Shown one piece after another: positions 28,193 through 37,269 of a DNA stretch of 64,000 bases (its first letter is position 1; each line of letters begins with the position of its first letter). A program made the translations under genes and the position numbers. Under the pieces are notes generated by a model. That model searched no databases. It saw nothing but the letters and a program-made list of their open reading frames with translations, and was not told where the DNA came from. Origin of the DNA: Bacillus sp. MM2020_1 (GTDB taxonomy: Bacteria; Bacillota; Bacilli; Bacillales; Cytobacillaceae); assembly GCA_011250595.1 (NCBI GenBank), contig JAANMP010000002.1, positions 62,001 to 126,000 of the forward strand, written 5' to 3'.

Positions 28193-28228
28193 AAAAAGAG
28201 CATTCTCCTTCTCGGAAATGCTCTTTTT
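28193..28228. terminator. Bidirectional terminator between PTS and HIT genes
   Basis: AAAAAGAGCATT pairs with AAATGCTCTTTTT around an 11-nt loop, between convergent genes. Confidence 0.85.
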
Positions 28229-28245
28229 CCTATAAAAATTTGATG

Positions 28246-28668
28246 TTAGAGTGCTCTTTTTATTGTCTCAATCATATTATGATATTCTTCGTCTGTTAAG
28301 TAGGTTTTTCCTGGGTTCATCTCGAAAGTGGAGCCCCAATTCTCTTTTCCTTCGTACTTAGGCACTATGTGCATATGGAGATGATGCAATGTATCACCAT
28401 ATGCACCATAATTGATTTTATTTGGTTGGAAAGCCTTATCGACCGCAGCAGCTACCTTTTTTACATCGTTCATAAAAGCCGTTAATTCTTCAGGATTGAG
28501 TTGGAATAGTTCCTTTACATGATCCTTATAAACTACATTACATCGGCCAGTATAAGTCTGTTCTTTGAAAAGAAAGACAGTTGAAACCTCCAACTGGCAT
28601 ATTTCAATCATCAGATTGTCACGACGTTCATCCTTCATGCAATACATACAATCTTTATTAAGTTCCAT
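28246..28668 (-). CDS. HIT family nucleotide hydrolase/transferase
   Basis: A 140-aa histidine-triad protein. The HLHMH active-site motif (~96-100, in LHHLHMHIVPKY) and an upstream NKINYGAYGD segment are typical. An N-terminal CMYCMKD pair of cysteines suggests a zinc site. HIT proteins hydrolyse AMP-linked or dinucleoside phosphates; the substrate is not predictable here. Start ATG 28668 is preceded by an AAAAAAGATGG purine run. It is a single-gene unit ending at the shared terminator. Confidence 0.88.
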   Translation of the reverse strand: MELNKDCMYCMKDERRDNLMIEICQLEVSTVFLFKEQTYTGRCNVVYKDHVKELFQLNPEELTAFMNDVKKVAAAVDKAFQPNKINYGAYGDTLHHLHMHIVPKYEGKENWGSTFEMNPGKTYLTDEEYHNMIETIKRAL

Positions 28669-28733
28669 CTTTTTTCTGCCTCACTTATTTATGGATTTTG
28701 AACCTATCCTTATCTTACCTCAGTTTCGATTAA

Positions 28734-28773
28734 AAATAAAAAAAGTCAGGAAATCCTTGTCGATTTCCTGACT
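28734..28773 (-). terminator. Terminator of the L,D-transpeptidase gene
   Basis: A perfect AGTCAGGAAAT/ATTTCCTGACT stem, followed on the minus strand by TTTTTTTATTTT. Confidence 0.85.
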
Positions 28774-28785
28774 TAAATCGTTTGT

Positions 28786-30234
28786 TTAATAGATAACGAC
28801 CGGGTCGTAGGTGCTTAGTGTATTATAAACAGTTCCCATAACACTAGGCGGTGTATTAACGCAACCATGTGATCCTGCATTAAGATAAGCATTGCTTGAC
28901 CAGTTTGAACGGAAGCTTGCATCGTGAAAACCTTGTCCATCATTTGTAAATGGTGCCCAATAATCAACTTTTACTTGATAACTAGGTTTTCCTCCGAGTT
29001 CTCTGCCCGTTAGTATAGAAGGGGATCGTTTGTAAAGGATATACCACACTCCTTTTGACGTATCATTCCCAGTGCTGTGTTTACCGGTCACGACATTCGT
29101 TGTGACGACCAATTTCCCATTTTTATAAATCCAAATACGCTGCTCGGCAATCGAAACTTCAGCATATGTACCGCCGATCCCATTGTTTGATGTCGTTTCA
29201 AAGCCGTAGCCTTCACCACTCCAGCCATGCCCGGTTGTATGAGAAGCTGAAATAGAGTTCTTTCCTTTTTCAAATGCAGACTTCACTTGTTTTGTTTCTT
29301 TGTCGACATCTAATGCCCAGCCATAGCCTTTTCCTTTAACTGTGACGACTGAACCTGAATGGGTCTTAAAATTAAAGTTTTTATCCAATGTGGATTGAGA
29401 ACTATTAATATCAGCAATTTTTGCGTTTATATCGCTTGGATCAATTTTAACCTTTAAGTCTTTTGTCACTGAGGCATTTTTGATTAATTCGCTGCCTTTT
29501 AAAGAATATACTTTATCCTGGACCTTATACTCAACGGTTTGCAGAAGGAGCTCCTCTAGCTTTTTCTGTTCATTTTTTACAATCGTACTGTCTTCTTTGA
29601 TTGGCTGGATGTATACAGAGTTCAAACGGATTTCACTCGTATATCCTTGCTTTTCGTAGTCCTTTAATAGACTGGCAATATCAAGCTGCTGCCCATTATT
29701 ACTTTTTGAGACGACAACTTTACCTTGTTCCAAACTGGCCTTCGCATCTATAGGTGCTGTTAAACTCTTATTCATTGATACGAGTTTTTCTTCAACTTGT
29801 TTTTTCATCTCTTCGCTGCGATACGGATCGGGTTGGCTAGGCATTAATGAAAATTCTTTTGCCTTTGAAGAAGGAAAATACGTTCGCTGACTTTTCAATA
29901 GTCCTTTGACACCTGACAGATCACTATTCGTAAAGCCCATCTTCGTATCATTTCCATCTAAAATTTGTTGGTCTTCGACATAGACCTCGTTTTTTAATAC
30001 GGTTGTTTTTAATTTTTTCAGTGCCTGATCGGCAGTTAGTCCACCGACGTTTGTATCATTGATCTTGATATGAGCATTAAAGTAGTTTGCCTGATAATAA
30101 CTAATTGCCGCAATAATAACTGCAACAATGATGATGATACCGATCGTAATAAACTTCCATTTTGAGGATCGTTTGTACGATTTTGATCGTTGTTTATCAA
30201 TTCCTTCGACCGATCCGTTTACAGCATTTTCCAT
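28786..30234 (-). CDS. L,D-transpeptidase with PG-binding domains, membrane anchored
   Basis: A 482-aa wall enzyme: a basic cytoplasmic N-terminus, one membrane segment (~29-50, ITIGIIIIVAVIIAAISYY), putative peptidoglycan-binding domains of the PG_binding_4 type (~55-340), and a C-terminal YkuD catalytic domain (~355-480). The catalytic motif SHGCVN is present with Cys458. Such enzymes make 3-3 peptidoglycan cross-links or attach proteins to the wall. The gene stands alone with its own terminator and a ~320-bp upstream gap. Confidence 0.9.
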   Translation of the reverse strand: MENAVNGSVEGIDKQRSKSYKRSSKWKFITIGIIIIVAVIIAAISYYQANYFNAHIKINDTNVGGLTADQALKKLKTTVLKNEVYVEDQQILDGNDTKMGFTNSDLSGVKGLLKSQRTYFPSSKAKEFSLMPSQPDPYRSEEMKKQVEEKLVSMNKSLTAPIDAKASLEQGKVVVSKSNNGQQLDIASLLKDYEKQGYTSEIRLNSVYIQPIKEDSTIVKNEQKKLEELLLQTVEYKVQDKVYSLKGSELIKNASVTKDLKVKIDPSDINAKIADINSSQSTLDKNFNFKTHSGSVVTVKGKGYGWALDVDKETKQVKSAFEKGKNSISASHTTGHGWSGEGYGFETTSNNGIGGTYAEVSIAEQRIWIYKNGKLVVTTNVVTGKHSTGNDTSKGVWYILYKRSPSILTGRELGGKPSYQVKVDYWAPFTNDGQGFHDASFRSNWSSNAYLNAGSHGCVNTPPSVMGTVYNTLSTYDPVVIY

Positions 30235-30553
30235 TAAAATTCCCTCCGATACCTAAAAACCCAGCTCTTGCTGTCTTTCGACTTAAAGATTATGGTTTTA
30301 CATCCAAAACGTCAAGTATATAGTATTATATTATACTTTAATTTTAATACTATTCTACTAGATTTAATAGTGTGAACAATGTCACATTTTGTCTATCGGT
30401 GAAATTTCTTTTGTTATGTTGTAATATTTGAATTCAACTTCTTTCCGTGGGGCTAAATGAGTCCAATAAAAAACACTGCAATCCCTTTGTCAATAAAGGT
30501 TTTACAGTGCTTCTTAGGTACTTTAGATAATTCGAAATCGTTGGTTTGTCATC
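30235..30553. promoter_or_regulatory. Promoter gap of the L,D-transpeptidase gene plus a terminator
   Basis: 319 bp. The part near 30240-30420 is the upstream region of the L,D-transpeptidase gene and is very AT-rich. The end at 30470-30511 is the terminator of the adjacent 3D-domain gene. No small gene is seen. Confidence 0.5.
30470..30511 (-). terminator. Terminator of the LysM-3D gene
   Basis: CACTGCAA...CCTTT pairs with AAAGG...TTACAGTG, followed by TTTTTTATT on the minus strand. A near-copy lies at 31481-31526. Confidence 0.78.
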
Positions 30554-31309
30554 TTAGTCTAAAATGGTGACTTTTAATTTTTTTACACCAAAATCGATTG
30601 CATCTTGTTCAGAAGGGATAAAGATATCGATCCGATTTCCTTTAATCGCTCCGCCTATATCTGCAGCGATTGCTTCACCAAAGCCTTCTACATGAACTTT
30701 ACTGCCAAGCGGGATCACAGATGGGTCAACGGCGATGACCTTTTTATTTGGGTTCGCTTTAAGGTCAATTCCGGTTTTGGTTATGCCAGAACATCCTTCA
30801 CAGGAAGCCGTATAGGCTGTAGCTTTCACTGTTATTTCTTTTGAATCTGCTGTATTACTAGCTGCTGCAGCTTTTGCCACAGGTTTACTATTCATTGATG
30901 TTTGTAAGGCAGGTTTCATTGGATTTTCTGATACAAATTTATTAGTACTATGTAAACCCTCATAGATTAATAGACTTAATCCTGGATGGATGAGATCGGA
31001 ATCTAACTTGTTCCATTCTTTAATTTGCGAAACAGTTACGGAATGCGCTTCGGCAATGTCCCATAAAGTGTCACCTTTTTTAACGATATACTGTTTTTCA
31101 GGTGCAATCGTTAGCACGTCCCCGGGATGAATTAGGTCGGTAGTAAGATGATTCATCTTTTGGATATTCTCTAAAGATGTATTATTTTCGCGTGATAATT
31201 CCCAAAGGGTATCCCCTTTTTGTACAGTAACAGTTGCAGCTTGTACATTAGCACTTACAGTTCCTGAGAGTACAGCAACTACTATAATCATAATCATTTT
31301 CTTAAGCAT
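30554..31309 (-). CDS. Secreted wall protein with two LysM and a 3D domain
   Basis: A 251-aa exported protein: a signal peptide (MLKKMIMIIVVAVLSGTVSA, cleavage near VQA-A), two LysM repeats (~26-70 and ~75-117, VQKGDTLWELS and VKKGDTLWDIA), a linker, and a C-terminal 3D domain (~165-250) with the conserved TAYTASCEGCSG, IAVDPSVIPLGS, IAADIGGAIKG and RIDIF segments. YocH-type proteins of this build are muralytic, probably lytic transglycosylase-like. ATG 31309 has GGAGGG 7 nt upstream. It is a tandem paralogue of the gene at 31565-32179. Confidence 0.9.
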   Translation of the reverse strand: MLKKMIMIIVVAVLSGTVSANVQAATVTVQKGDTLWELSRENNTSLENIQKMNHLTTDLIHPGDVLTIAPEKQYIVKKGDTLWDIAEAHSVTVSQIKEWNKLDSDLIHPGLSLLIYEGLHSTNKFVSENPMKPALQTSMNSKPVAKAAAASNTADSKEITVKATAYTASCEGCSGITKTGIDLKANPNKKVIAVDPSVIPLGSKVHVEGFGEAIAADIGGAIKGNRIDIFIPSEQDAIDFGVKKLKVTILD

Positions 31310-31480
31310 TCTTTTACCCTCCATGTTCTTTGGTTGCTAAGTTTTTATCATCGTAACATAGAATTTTCTGAAACAAAGAACAGGGAGATGTTAAATCGTT
31401 TACGACCATGGCATTTATATTGCAATAATATTTCTAAAATAAATTAATAATCAGAAAATAGTATCATTTATATTTATGTA

Positions 31481-31526
31481 AAAAACACTGCAACCCCTTT
31501 GTACATAAAGGTGTTGCAGTGTTTTT
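31481..31526. terminator. Terminator of the second 3D gene (duplicate)
   Basis: AAAAACACTGCAAC-CCTTT pairs with AAAGG-GTTGCAGTGTTTTT. It is nearly the same as the terminator at 30470-30511, showing the duplication includes 3' sequence. Confidence 0.82.
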
Positions 31527-31564
31527 AGGTAATGAAGATAATTCGAATCAGCTGGTTTGTCATA

Positions 31565-32179
31565 TTAGTTTAAAATGGTGACTTTTAATTTTTTTACGCC
31601 AAAATCAAGTGCATCTTGTTCAGATGGGATAAAGATATCGATGCGCTTTCCCTTAATCGCGCCTCCGGTATCTGCGGCGATTGCCTCACCAAAGCCTTCT
31701 ACATAGACTTTACTTCCGAGTGGAATAACAGATGGGTCAACGGCGATGACCTTTTTTTGGGGGTTATCTTTAATATTAATACCAGTTTTGGTTATTCCTG
31801 AACATCCTTCGCATGAAGCTGTATAGGCAGTAGCTTTCACCGTAATTTCCTTTGTTTCTTTTGTTTCCTTTACTTTTTTTGTTTCTTTTGACCTATTGCT
31901 GCTCGTTAATTTGATTGGAGATGTACTCTTCTTTTTTGCATGTGCAATAATCGGCTTGGCGGAAACTGGAAATGGTTCTGAAATAGCAGGTGCTGCGGGA
32001 TTTACAGGAATATCTGTTTCAAGCGTATCCCCATTCTTTTGGATTTTTTCTAAGGTTAGATTATATTGATCCCAACGGGTATCTTCTTGTTTATTAGTAA
32101 TTGTTGCAGCTTGTACATTAGCACTCACAGTTCCTGAGAGTACAGCAACTGCTATGAATGTTTTAATTTTTTTTAGCAA
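31565..32179 (-). CDS. Secreted 3D-domain protein with decayed LysM region
   Basis: A 204-aa paralogue of the neighbouring LysM-3D protein. The signal peptide (AVLSGTVSANVQAAT) and the 3D domain (~118-204) are nearly identical, but the LysM repeats have shrunk to a remnant (~29-60: TNKQEDTRWDQYNLTLEKIQ, which aligns to the first LysM). A Lys/Thr-rich linker with KETKKVKETKETKE follows. The start codon is TTG after GGAGGGTAAAAGA, where the paralogue has ATG. It probably keeps 3D activity but may have lost wall binding, with weaker translation. Confidence 0.85.
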   Translation of the reverse strand: MLKKIKTFIAVAVLSGTVSANVQAATITNKQEDTRWDQYNLTLEKIQKNGDTLETDIPVNPAAPAISEPFPVSAKPIIAHAKKKSTSPIKLTSSNRSKETKKVKETKETKEITVKATAYTASCEGCSGITKTGINIKDNPQKKVIAVDPSVIPLGSKVYVEGFGEAIAADTGGAIKGKRIDIFIPSEQDALDFGVKKLKVTILN

Positions 32180-32355
32180 TCTTTTACCCTCCCTGTTCTT
32201 TGTCAGCTAATTTAACCTAATCCTAACATGGATTTTTCACTAACAAATAACAGGCGTATGTTAAAACCTTTACAGCTGTGGCAATTATATTGCAATAGTA
32301 TTTCTATATTCATCTAATAATCTGAAAATAGGACTTTTCCAATACATTTTAATGT

Positions 32356-32386
32356 AAAAAGCCCAGTAGTGATACCTACTGAGCTA
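32356..32386 (-). terminator. Terminator downstream of the aldo/keto reductase
   Basis: AGCtCAGTAG and CTACTGgGCT form the minus-strand stem, followed by TTTTTAC. It sits ~95 nt after the stop. Confidence 0.6.
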
Positions 32387-32478
32387 AATCTTAATTTATT
32401 ACAATCATGTTACAAAGTCCGTATTAGCTTTTTTGATATTACCGGTGTTTACCATTAATACCAATAGTTTTTGCGCGT

Positions 32479-33399
32479 TTAAGGGAGGATATTTCCTGCA
32501 GCACGGTAGATTTGATACCATTCTTCACGTGTTAAATGAATCTCGCTTGCTTTCACACAGTCCGTTAACCGGTCAATATTCATCGTACCAATCACTGGCT
32601 GCATATTCGCGGGATGACGTAACAGCCACGCGGTCGCAATTGTCGTGTTGCTAACTTCATATTTGGCTGCTATTTCATCAATCTGCTGATTCAATTCTGG
32701 AAATTTCTCGTTTCCAAGGAAGACACCTTCAAAGAATCCATATTGGAATGGAGACCAAGGTTGGATCGTAATGTCATGCAGTCTGCAAAAATCAAGAACA
32801 CTTCCGTCCCGGTTGATTGCTGAATCATTTTCCATGTTTACATTGATTCCATTCGAAATCATATTGGCGTTGGTAATACTTAATTGCAGCTGATTCGCGA
32901 CAAGTGGCTGCTTCACAAATTTCTTGAGCAATTGAATCTGCATCGGATTCTGATTAGAAACGCCAAAATGCCGTACTTTTCCGGAGCCTTCAAGGATATC
33001 AAAGGCCTCTGCGACTTCTTCAGGTTCGACCAGCGCATCGGGACGGTGCAGAAGTAGGACATCGAGATATTCAGTGTTTAGGCGCTTCAAGATACCATCA
33101 ACCGATTCTAAAATATGTTCTTTTGAAAAATCAAACATTCCTTTACGAATCCCGCATTTGGATTGCAGGATGATTTTTTCACGAATTTCCGCGTTCATAT
33201 GGATCGCATCCGCGAAAATTTCCTCGCACGTTCCGCTGCCATATATGTCCGCATGGTCGAAGAAGTTAGCTCCTATTTCTAAAGCAGTTTGGACAAAGCG
33301 CTCAGCCTCAGGCTTTTCTAGCGAGTTAATCCGCATGCAGCCAATTGCAACGACTGGAACCTCTAGTGAACTGCTCCCTAATTTAATCGTTCTCATCAT
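32479..33399 (-). CDS. Aldo/keto reductase
   Basis: A 306-aa NADPH-dependent oxidoreductase with the AKR barrel. The catalytic tetrad is visible: Asp in FFDHADIYG, Tyr of the same motif, Lys in QSKCGIR, and His in LLLHRPD. The late VIGTMNIDRL segment matches the cofactor site. Closest in feel to the YdhF/YcsN group. I chose ATG 33399 (MMRTIKLG) because GGAGG sits 6 nt upstream. It is a single gene with its own terminator; the substrate is unknown. Confidence 0.9.
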   Translation of the reverse strand: MMRTIKLGSSSLEVPVVAIGCMRINSLEKPEAERFVQTALEIGANFFDHADIYGSGTCEEIFADAIHMNAEIREKIILQSKCGIRKGMFDFSKEHILESVDGILKRLNTEYLDVLLLHRPDALVEPEEVAEAFDILEGSGKVRHFGVSNQNPMQIQLLKKFVKQPLVANQLQLSITNANMISNGINVNMENDSAINRDGSVLDFCRLHDITIQPWSPFQYGFFEGVFLGNEKFPELNQQIDEIAAKYEVSNTTIATAWLLRHPANMQPVIGTMNIDRLTDCVKASEIHLTREEWYQIYRAAGNILP

Positions 33400-33572
33400 T
33401 TGTTTCCTCCAATTTATAAAACCTGGCAATTGATTGTCGATATGTAGATGGATAGTTCGGACTTATTTGAAGTCATCATTACCATGTGAAACATTTAAAC
33501 ATTTTCTTACTTATTTTTACACAAGAGGTTAATAACTAGCAATAATATTTTTTGTCTAAGATGATAATGCAA

Positions 33573-33603
33573 AAAGGCCTGTAGACCGGGTCTACAAGCC
33601 TTT
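33573..33603 (-). terminator. Terminator of rocB
   Basis: A stem AAAGGCcTGTAGAC/GTCTACAaGCCTTT with a 3-nt loop and a T run on the minus strand. Confidence 0.82.
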
Positions 33604-33606
33604 GGT

Positions 33607-35259
33607 TTAGTGATTCAAAAGCTTTTGAATCACAAGATTTGTTAAGTTTGGGACCACTTCTAGTGAGTAAGTCATTTCCATTCTTTCAAGTTTTTTGTGA
33701 GCATCTAAACCATAAGGACCGATATTGATTACTGGTACATTAATATCGCGAATGTCTTGATAGTCTACAAAAAGTTTGGTACCCCAGCTCGGGTTATTGT
33801 TGGTTTCGGCATTAATGCCAGCTTCATCATCACTTAGAGCAACAAAACTCATATCAGAGATATAAGGGAAAAAGTTTCTTGTTACAATTGGATATTGATA
33901 ATGTGGTTGGATTTCTACCACTGCTTCATCCAATGCCGTAATTAAAGCAAGCTCGTCAGTTGTTTTCCCTGTCAACTCAATTCGTGGTGAATATAGGGAT
34001 GAGTAAAACAGAATAATAGCTGGATTTTTATCCTTCATCCATTTCCAGGCTTCCTCTACGACTCTTGCCGCAAACATACGCGTATCTAAAGAGGTATTTG
34101 TTGAAAGCTTTTCTTTAAACTCATTCATATGAGTGGTGAAAATATCACCATTCTCTTCTCGCAATAATTGCTCCATTTCTTCATACGTAAAGACGCGCGG
34201 TTTCCATGGATGCTGCATATAAGGCTCCCTGCTCATTGCACTATACCGCTTGTACCTTTCTTCAAATGAGGTAAGGGCATTATTAAAGGCAATATAGGCT
34301 TGCTCCTTTAACTTTTCAAGCACGTCCTTCGGTGACCAGGAATGAATAAAGAAATTGTAGTACACATAGGCAGATAATGCTGTCTGAACTGTGTAAGACG
34401 GTTTTAAATCGGTTTGCTTTAAAGACACGGGTGGAACTGTTGTTTCACCAAAAGCTTCGTTACAAAGCTCTGGATTATAATTAATTTGCCTGGTCAGTTC
34501 CGCGGCGATAAAGTTAGGATCTAGTCCCTCAAAGGCTGAGCCTACATGGGTTTCTGCTCCCGTAATAAAGAACGATGGCAGCAGCTTTCCGACTGTCCCC
34601 TTGTAGATATAGCGATTTTCGTCGCCTTCATATCTTGGTGAAACGAAATCCGCATTAATTGCTGCTACATAGTCAAAACCATGTTCTTTTTTCCAGCGTA
34701 TCAATGTTTTCAAAGCTGAAAGAACACCATGTGAACTATCCTCCTCATCACATTCTGATAAGAGGACAATGTTTCCGTCTAATTCTTCAGGATGCAGAGA
34801 ATAATAGTTTAAGAGATATAAATTGCTGGCGACCCCGCTTTTCATATCAAGGACGCCGCGCCCAAATAACCAATCCCCTGAATCTAAATGTTCCTTAGCA
34901 GAAGCGGGCAGTTGTTCACCTTTGAGTGATTCCATTAGTTTCTCCGGGAAGCATGCCTGGTCTTTTAATTGATTAAAATCATCAATTCCAACTGTGTCAA
35001 TATGGCCCATCAAAATCACTGTGCGGTTGCTAATTCCCTTTGTTCCTTTAACAAAAGCAAGAACATTATAACGTTCTTGATCATCGTTAAGCGTTTGTTC
35101 TAACACTAGTTGGCTAGGGTTCTGTGAAAAATAAGGTAAAGAGGAAATCATATTAAATAAAGACTGAGCAATGACTTTTTCACCATTGGAATTAACGACA
35201 CTTTCAATGTTTACGAGCTGTTTCGTGAAAGTCAGCACATCCTCACGACATTGCAACAT
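33607..35259 (-). CDS. rocB: RocB-type M20 peptidase, arginine utilization
   Basis: A 550-aa M20 metallohydrolase of the RocB group, longer than ordinary M20 enzymes. Metal-site motifs are seen: LMGHIDTVG (~85), RGVLDMKSGVAS (~133) and LLSECDEEDSSHG (~165). In B. subtilis, rocB belongs to an arginine/ornithine catabolic operon, and its exact reaction is not known. Here no other roc gene is next to it; instead a lysine-riboswitch ABC importer is divergent ~450 bp away. ATG 35259 is preceded by a GGGTCAAGC purine stretch, a weak ribosome site. Confidence 0.85.
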   Translation of the reverse strand: MLQCREDVLTFTKQLVNIESVVNSNGEKVIAQSLFNMISSLPYFSQNPSQLVLEQTLNDDQERYNVLAFVKGTKGISNRTVILMGHIDTVGIDDFNQLKDQACFPEKLMESLKGEQLPASAKEHLDSGDWLFGRGVLDMKSGVASNLYLLNYYSLHPEELDGNIVLLSECDEEDSSHGVLSALKTLIRWKKEHGFDYVAAINADFVSPRYEGDENRYIYKGTVGKLLPSFFITGAETHVGSAFEGLDPNFIAAELTRQINYNPELCNEAFGETTVPPVSLKQTDLKPSYTVQTALSAYVYYNFFIHSWSPKDVLEKLKEQAYIAFNNALTSFEERYKRYSAMSREPYMQHPWKPRVFTYEEMEQLLREENGDIFTTHMNEFKEKLSTNTSLDTRMFAARVVEEAWKWMKDKNPAIILFYSSLYSPRIELTGKTTDELALITALDEAVVEIQPHYQYPIVTRNFFPYISDMSFVALSDDEAGINAETNNNPSWGTKLFVDYQDIRDINVPVINIGPYGLDAHKKLERMEMTYSLEVVPNLTNLVIQKLLNH

Positions 35260-35374
35260 AAGCTTGACCCCTTTTTCTAGTAATTTTAATTTTAGTATTT
35301 TAAAAAAATGTATCTCAAGAAAGAAAACCAGTCAAGGCTTTTCATCTTGGTTACAAATTCCTAAAAAAATATTA

Positions 35375-35403
35375 TTGCATTTGTTAGAATATTTATTTAT
35401 ACT
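35375..35403 (+). promoter_or_regulatory. SigA-type promoter of the lysine importer operon
   Basis: TTGCAT (35375-35380) and TATACT (35398-35403) are separated by 17 nt, about 45 nt before the riboswitch. Confidence 0.65.
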
Positions 35404-35451
35404 GAAGAAAGTTTCGTTAAACTAAATATAAAATCCTCATCTTTCAGCATT

Positions 35452-35637
35452 AGATGGGGTAGAGGTCGCGATTTTTATTAGTATCCTATGGGAGATTTAG
35501 TGAAATCTATGAAAATAGGAAAAAGGATCAATCGCCGAAGCTTCTGAAATCACTTCTTTCAGAAAGCTGGGTCTGCACTCGAATAGGGGCAGAACTGTCA
35601 CAGTTCCATTGGAATTGTGGAGAACTATCTTCATCAA
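35452..35637 (+). promoter_or_regulatory. Lysine riboswitch (L box) aptamer
   Basis: Conserved L-box blocks occur in the right order: GTAGAGGTCGCG (35459-35470), TTAGTATCCTATGGGAGA, GGATCAATCGCCGAAGC, GGGTCTGCACTCGAATA, AGAACTGTCACAG, and GTGGAGAACTATCTTCATC closing the basal stem. The aptamer is followed by a terminator and the ABC genes, so lysine should turn the operon off by attenuation. The class was recognised by eye from these core blocks. Confidence 0.9.
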
Positions 35638-35660
35638 TGCTAATCGATGGGGGTGTCTAG

Positions 35661-35695
35661 AACACCGTCATACTAACATCGACGGTGTTTTTTTA
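35661..35695 (+). terminator. Riboswitch-controlled terminator
   Basis: AACACCGTC pairs with GACGGTGTT around an 11-nt loop, then TTTTTTATT. It lies directly after the lysine aptamer and 20 nt before the binding-protein gene. Confidence 0.88.
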
Positions 35696-35715
35696 TTAAA
35701 AGGGAGGGAATATTT

Positions 35716-36513
35716 ATGAAAAAGTTTGTATTTTTATTAGCAGCGATGATGATGATTTTATCTGCTTGTGGAACAGAGAAGAGTGATGGAGCAGAAAAGA
35801 CTACAAAAGCTAGTGGCTCTAAACTTGAATTAGTAAAAGAAGGTTCGTTAACATTCTCGATGACAGGGCAGTATCCGCCGCTTAACTTTAAGAAGGACGG
35901 AAAATTGACTGGATTTGATGTTGAAATTGGAACAGAAATTGCCAAGCGAATCGGGCTTGAAGCAAACCCTGTTACAAACCCATGGGAAACGATTATCCAA
36001 GGGCTAAAGGCAAAAAAATATGATGCCATTATCGGAAGTATGACGGCAACACCTGATCGTGATAAGCAAGTTGATTTCACCAATCCGTACTATCTATCTG
36101 GTGCACAAATCTTTGTTGCTGAAAGTAATTCAGATATTCAGTCGAAAGAGGATTTAAAAGGTAAAAAAATTGGAGTAATTCAGGCTAGTACCTGGAAAGA
36201 CATGGCCGAAGAATTATCTGATCAAGTGAAGGGCTATCCAACTGACGTAAATGCACTTCAAGATTTGGCGCTTGGCCGGTTAGATGCCGTCATCACTGAT
36301 AAAATTGTTGGTGTTAGTGCAAAAAATGAAAAAGGCTTAAAAATTAAGGAAATTGGCGATTTACTGAATGAAGATCATGTAAGTGTTGCGATTGCTGAAG
36401 GAAACAAAGAGCTTGCTGATAAAATCAACAAGGCCATCCAATCAATGATTGACGATGGTACGTATGAAAAGATTAGTATGAAATGGTTTAATACAAACAT
36501 CATGAAAAAGTAA
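35716..36513 (+). CDS. Amino acid ABC transporter, lysine-binding lipoprotein (predicted)
   Basis: A 265-aa extracellular solute-binding protein of family 3. The signal peptide ends in the lipobox LSACG (Cys ~19), so it is membrane-tethered. The PPLNFKKDGKLTGFDVEIGT segment (~54) and ATPDRDKQVDFTNPYY (~115) are typical of basic and polar amino acid binders. The upstream lysine riboswitch makes lysine the best substrate. Start ATG 35716 has GGGAGGG 8 nt upstream. First of three genes. Confidence 0.92.
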   Translation: MKKFVFLLAAMMMILSACGTEKSDGAEKTTKASGSKLELVKEGSLTFSMTGQYPPLNFKKDGKLTGFDVEIGTEIAKRIGLEANPVTNPWETIIQGLKAKKYDAIIGSMTATPDRDKQVDFTNPYYLSGAQIFVAESNSDIQSKEDLKGKKIGVIQASTWKDMAEELSDQVKGYPTDVNALQDLALGRLDAVITDKIVGVSAKNEKGLKIKEIGDLLNEDHVSVAIAEGNKELADKINKAIQSMIDDGTYEKISMKWFNTNIMKK

Positions 36514-36585
36514 GACTAGAAAAAAATATTTAGTGTAAGCACCTGATGAGGGTGCTTGCACTATTCAATGAAGGAGGTACACATT

Positions 36586-37269
36586 GTGGTTTTTATTGAA
36601 AATATTATCAGTATTTTTAGTGAACATGGAATTGCTTTTTTGAAAGCTGCTTGGATGACGATTGCGATAACAGCAATCTCGCTATTGTTTGCAATGGTGA
36701 TTGGCGTTATTTTTGCCAGCTTTAAGATATCCTCAAGTAAAATATTAAATCGTATCGCTGATATCTACATAGGTATTATTCGTGGAACGCCTCTCATTGT
36801 TCAGATCATGTTCTTATATTATGGACTTGCCAATATAGTGAACCTGGACAGTTTCACAGCGGGTGCCCTGGCATTAGGTGTTCATACGGGTGCCTATATT
36901 GCTGAAATTTTTAGAGGAGCCGTGCAATCCATTGATCGCGGACAAATGGAAGCGGCCAGGTCCCTCGGAATGCCCAATTCTCTTGCGATGAGGAGAATTA
37001 TTTTCCCACAGGCTTTCAAAAGAGCAATTCCGTCTCTAGCCAATCAATTTATTATTGGATTAAAGGATTCTTCCCTTGTTGCCTATATTGCTGTGACTGA
37101 CCTATATAACACGGCCCTAAGTGTCCAAGGTGAAAACTATATGCCTTTTGAAACCTATTTCGTTGTAGGAATCTATTATTTGATTATCGTCCTTATTTTC
37201 ACTTGGTTTGCCAACCGTATTGAGAATAGGATGGATGTCAGCAAACCAAAGGAGGTCCGTTTGGCATGA
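36586..37269 (+). CDS. Amino acid ABC transporter permease
   Basis: A 227-aa inner-membrane permease of the HisM/GlnP type with about five segments and the cytoplasmic EAA loop [25 protein letters not shown] (~125-149; shown shortened). I chose GTG 36586 because AAGGAGGT lies 7 nt upstream; the longer in-frame version would use a codon inside the ribosome site region. It overlaps the ATPase gene by 4 nt (ATGA), so the two are coupled. Confidence 0.92.
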   Translation: MVFIENIISIFSEHGIAFLKAAWMTIAITAISLLFAMVIGVIFASFKISSSKILNRIADIYIGIIRGTPLIVQIMFLYYGLANIVNLDSFTAGALALGVHTGAYIAEIFRGAVQSIDRGQMEAARSLGMPNSLAMRRIIFPQAFKRAIPSLANQFIIGLKDSSLVAYIAVTDLYNTALSVQGENYMPFETYFVVGIYYLIIVLIFTWFANRIENRMDVSKPKEVRLA

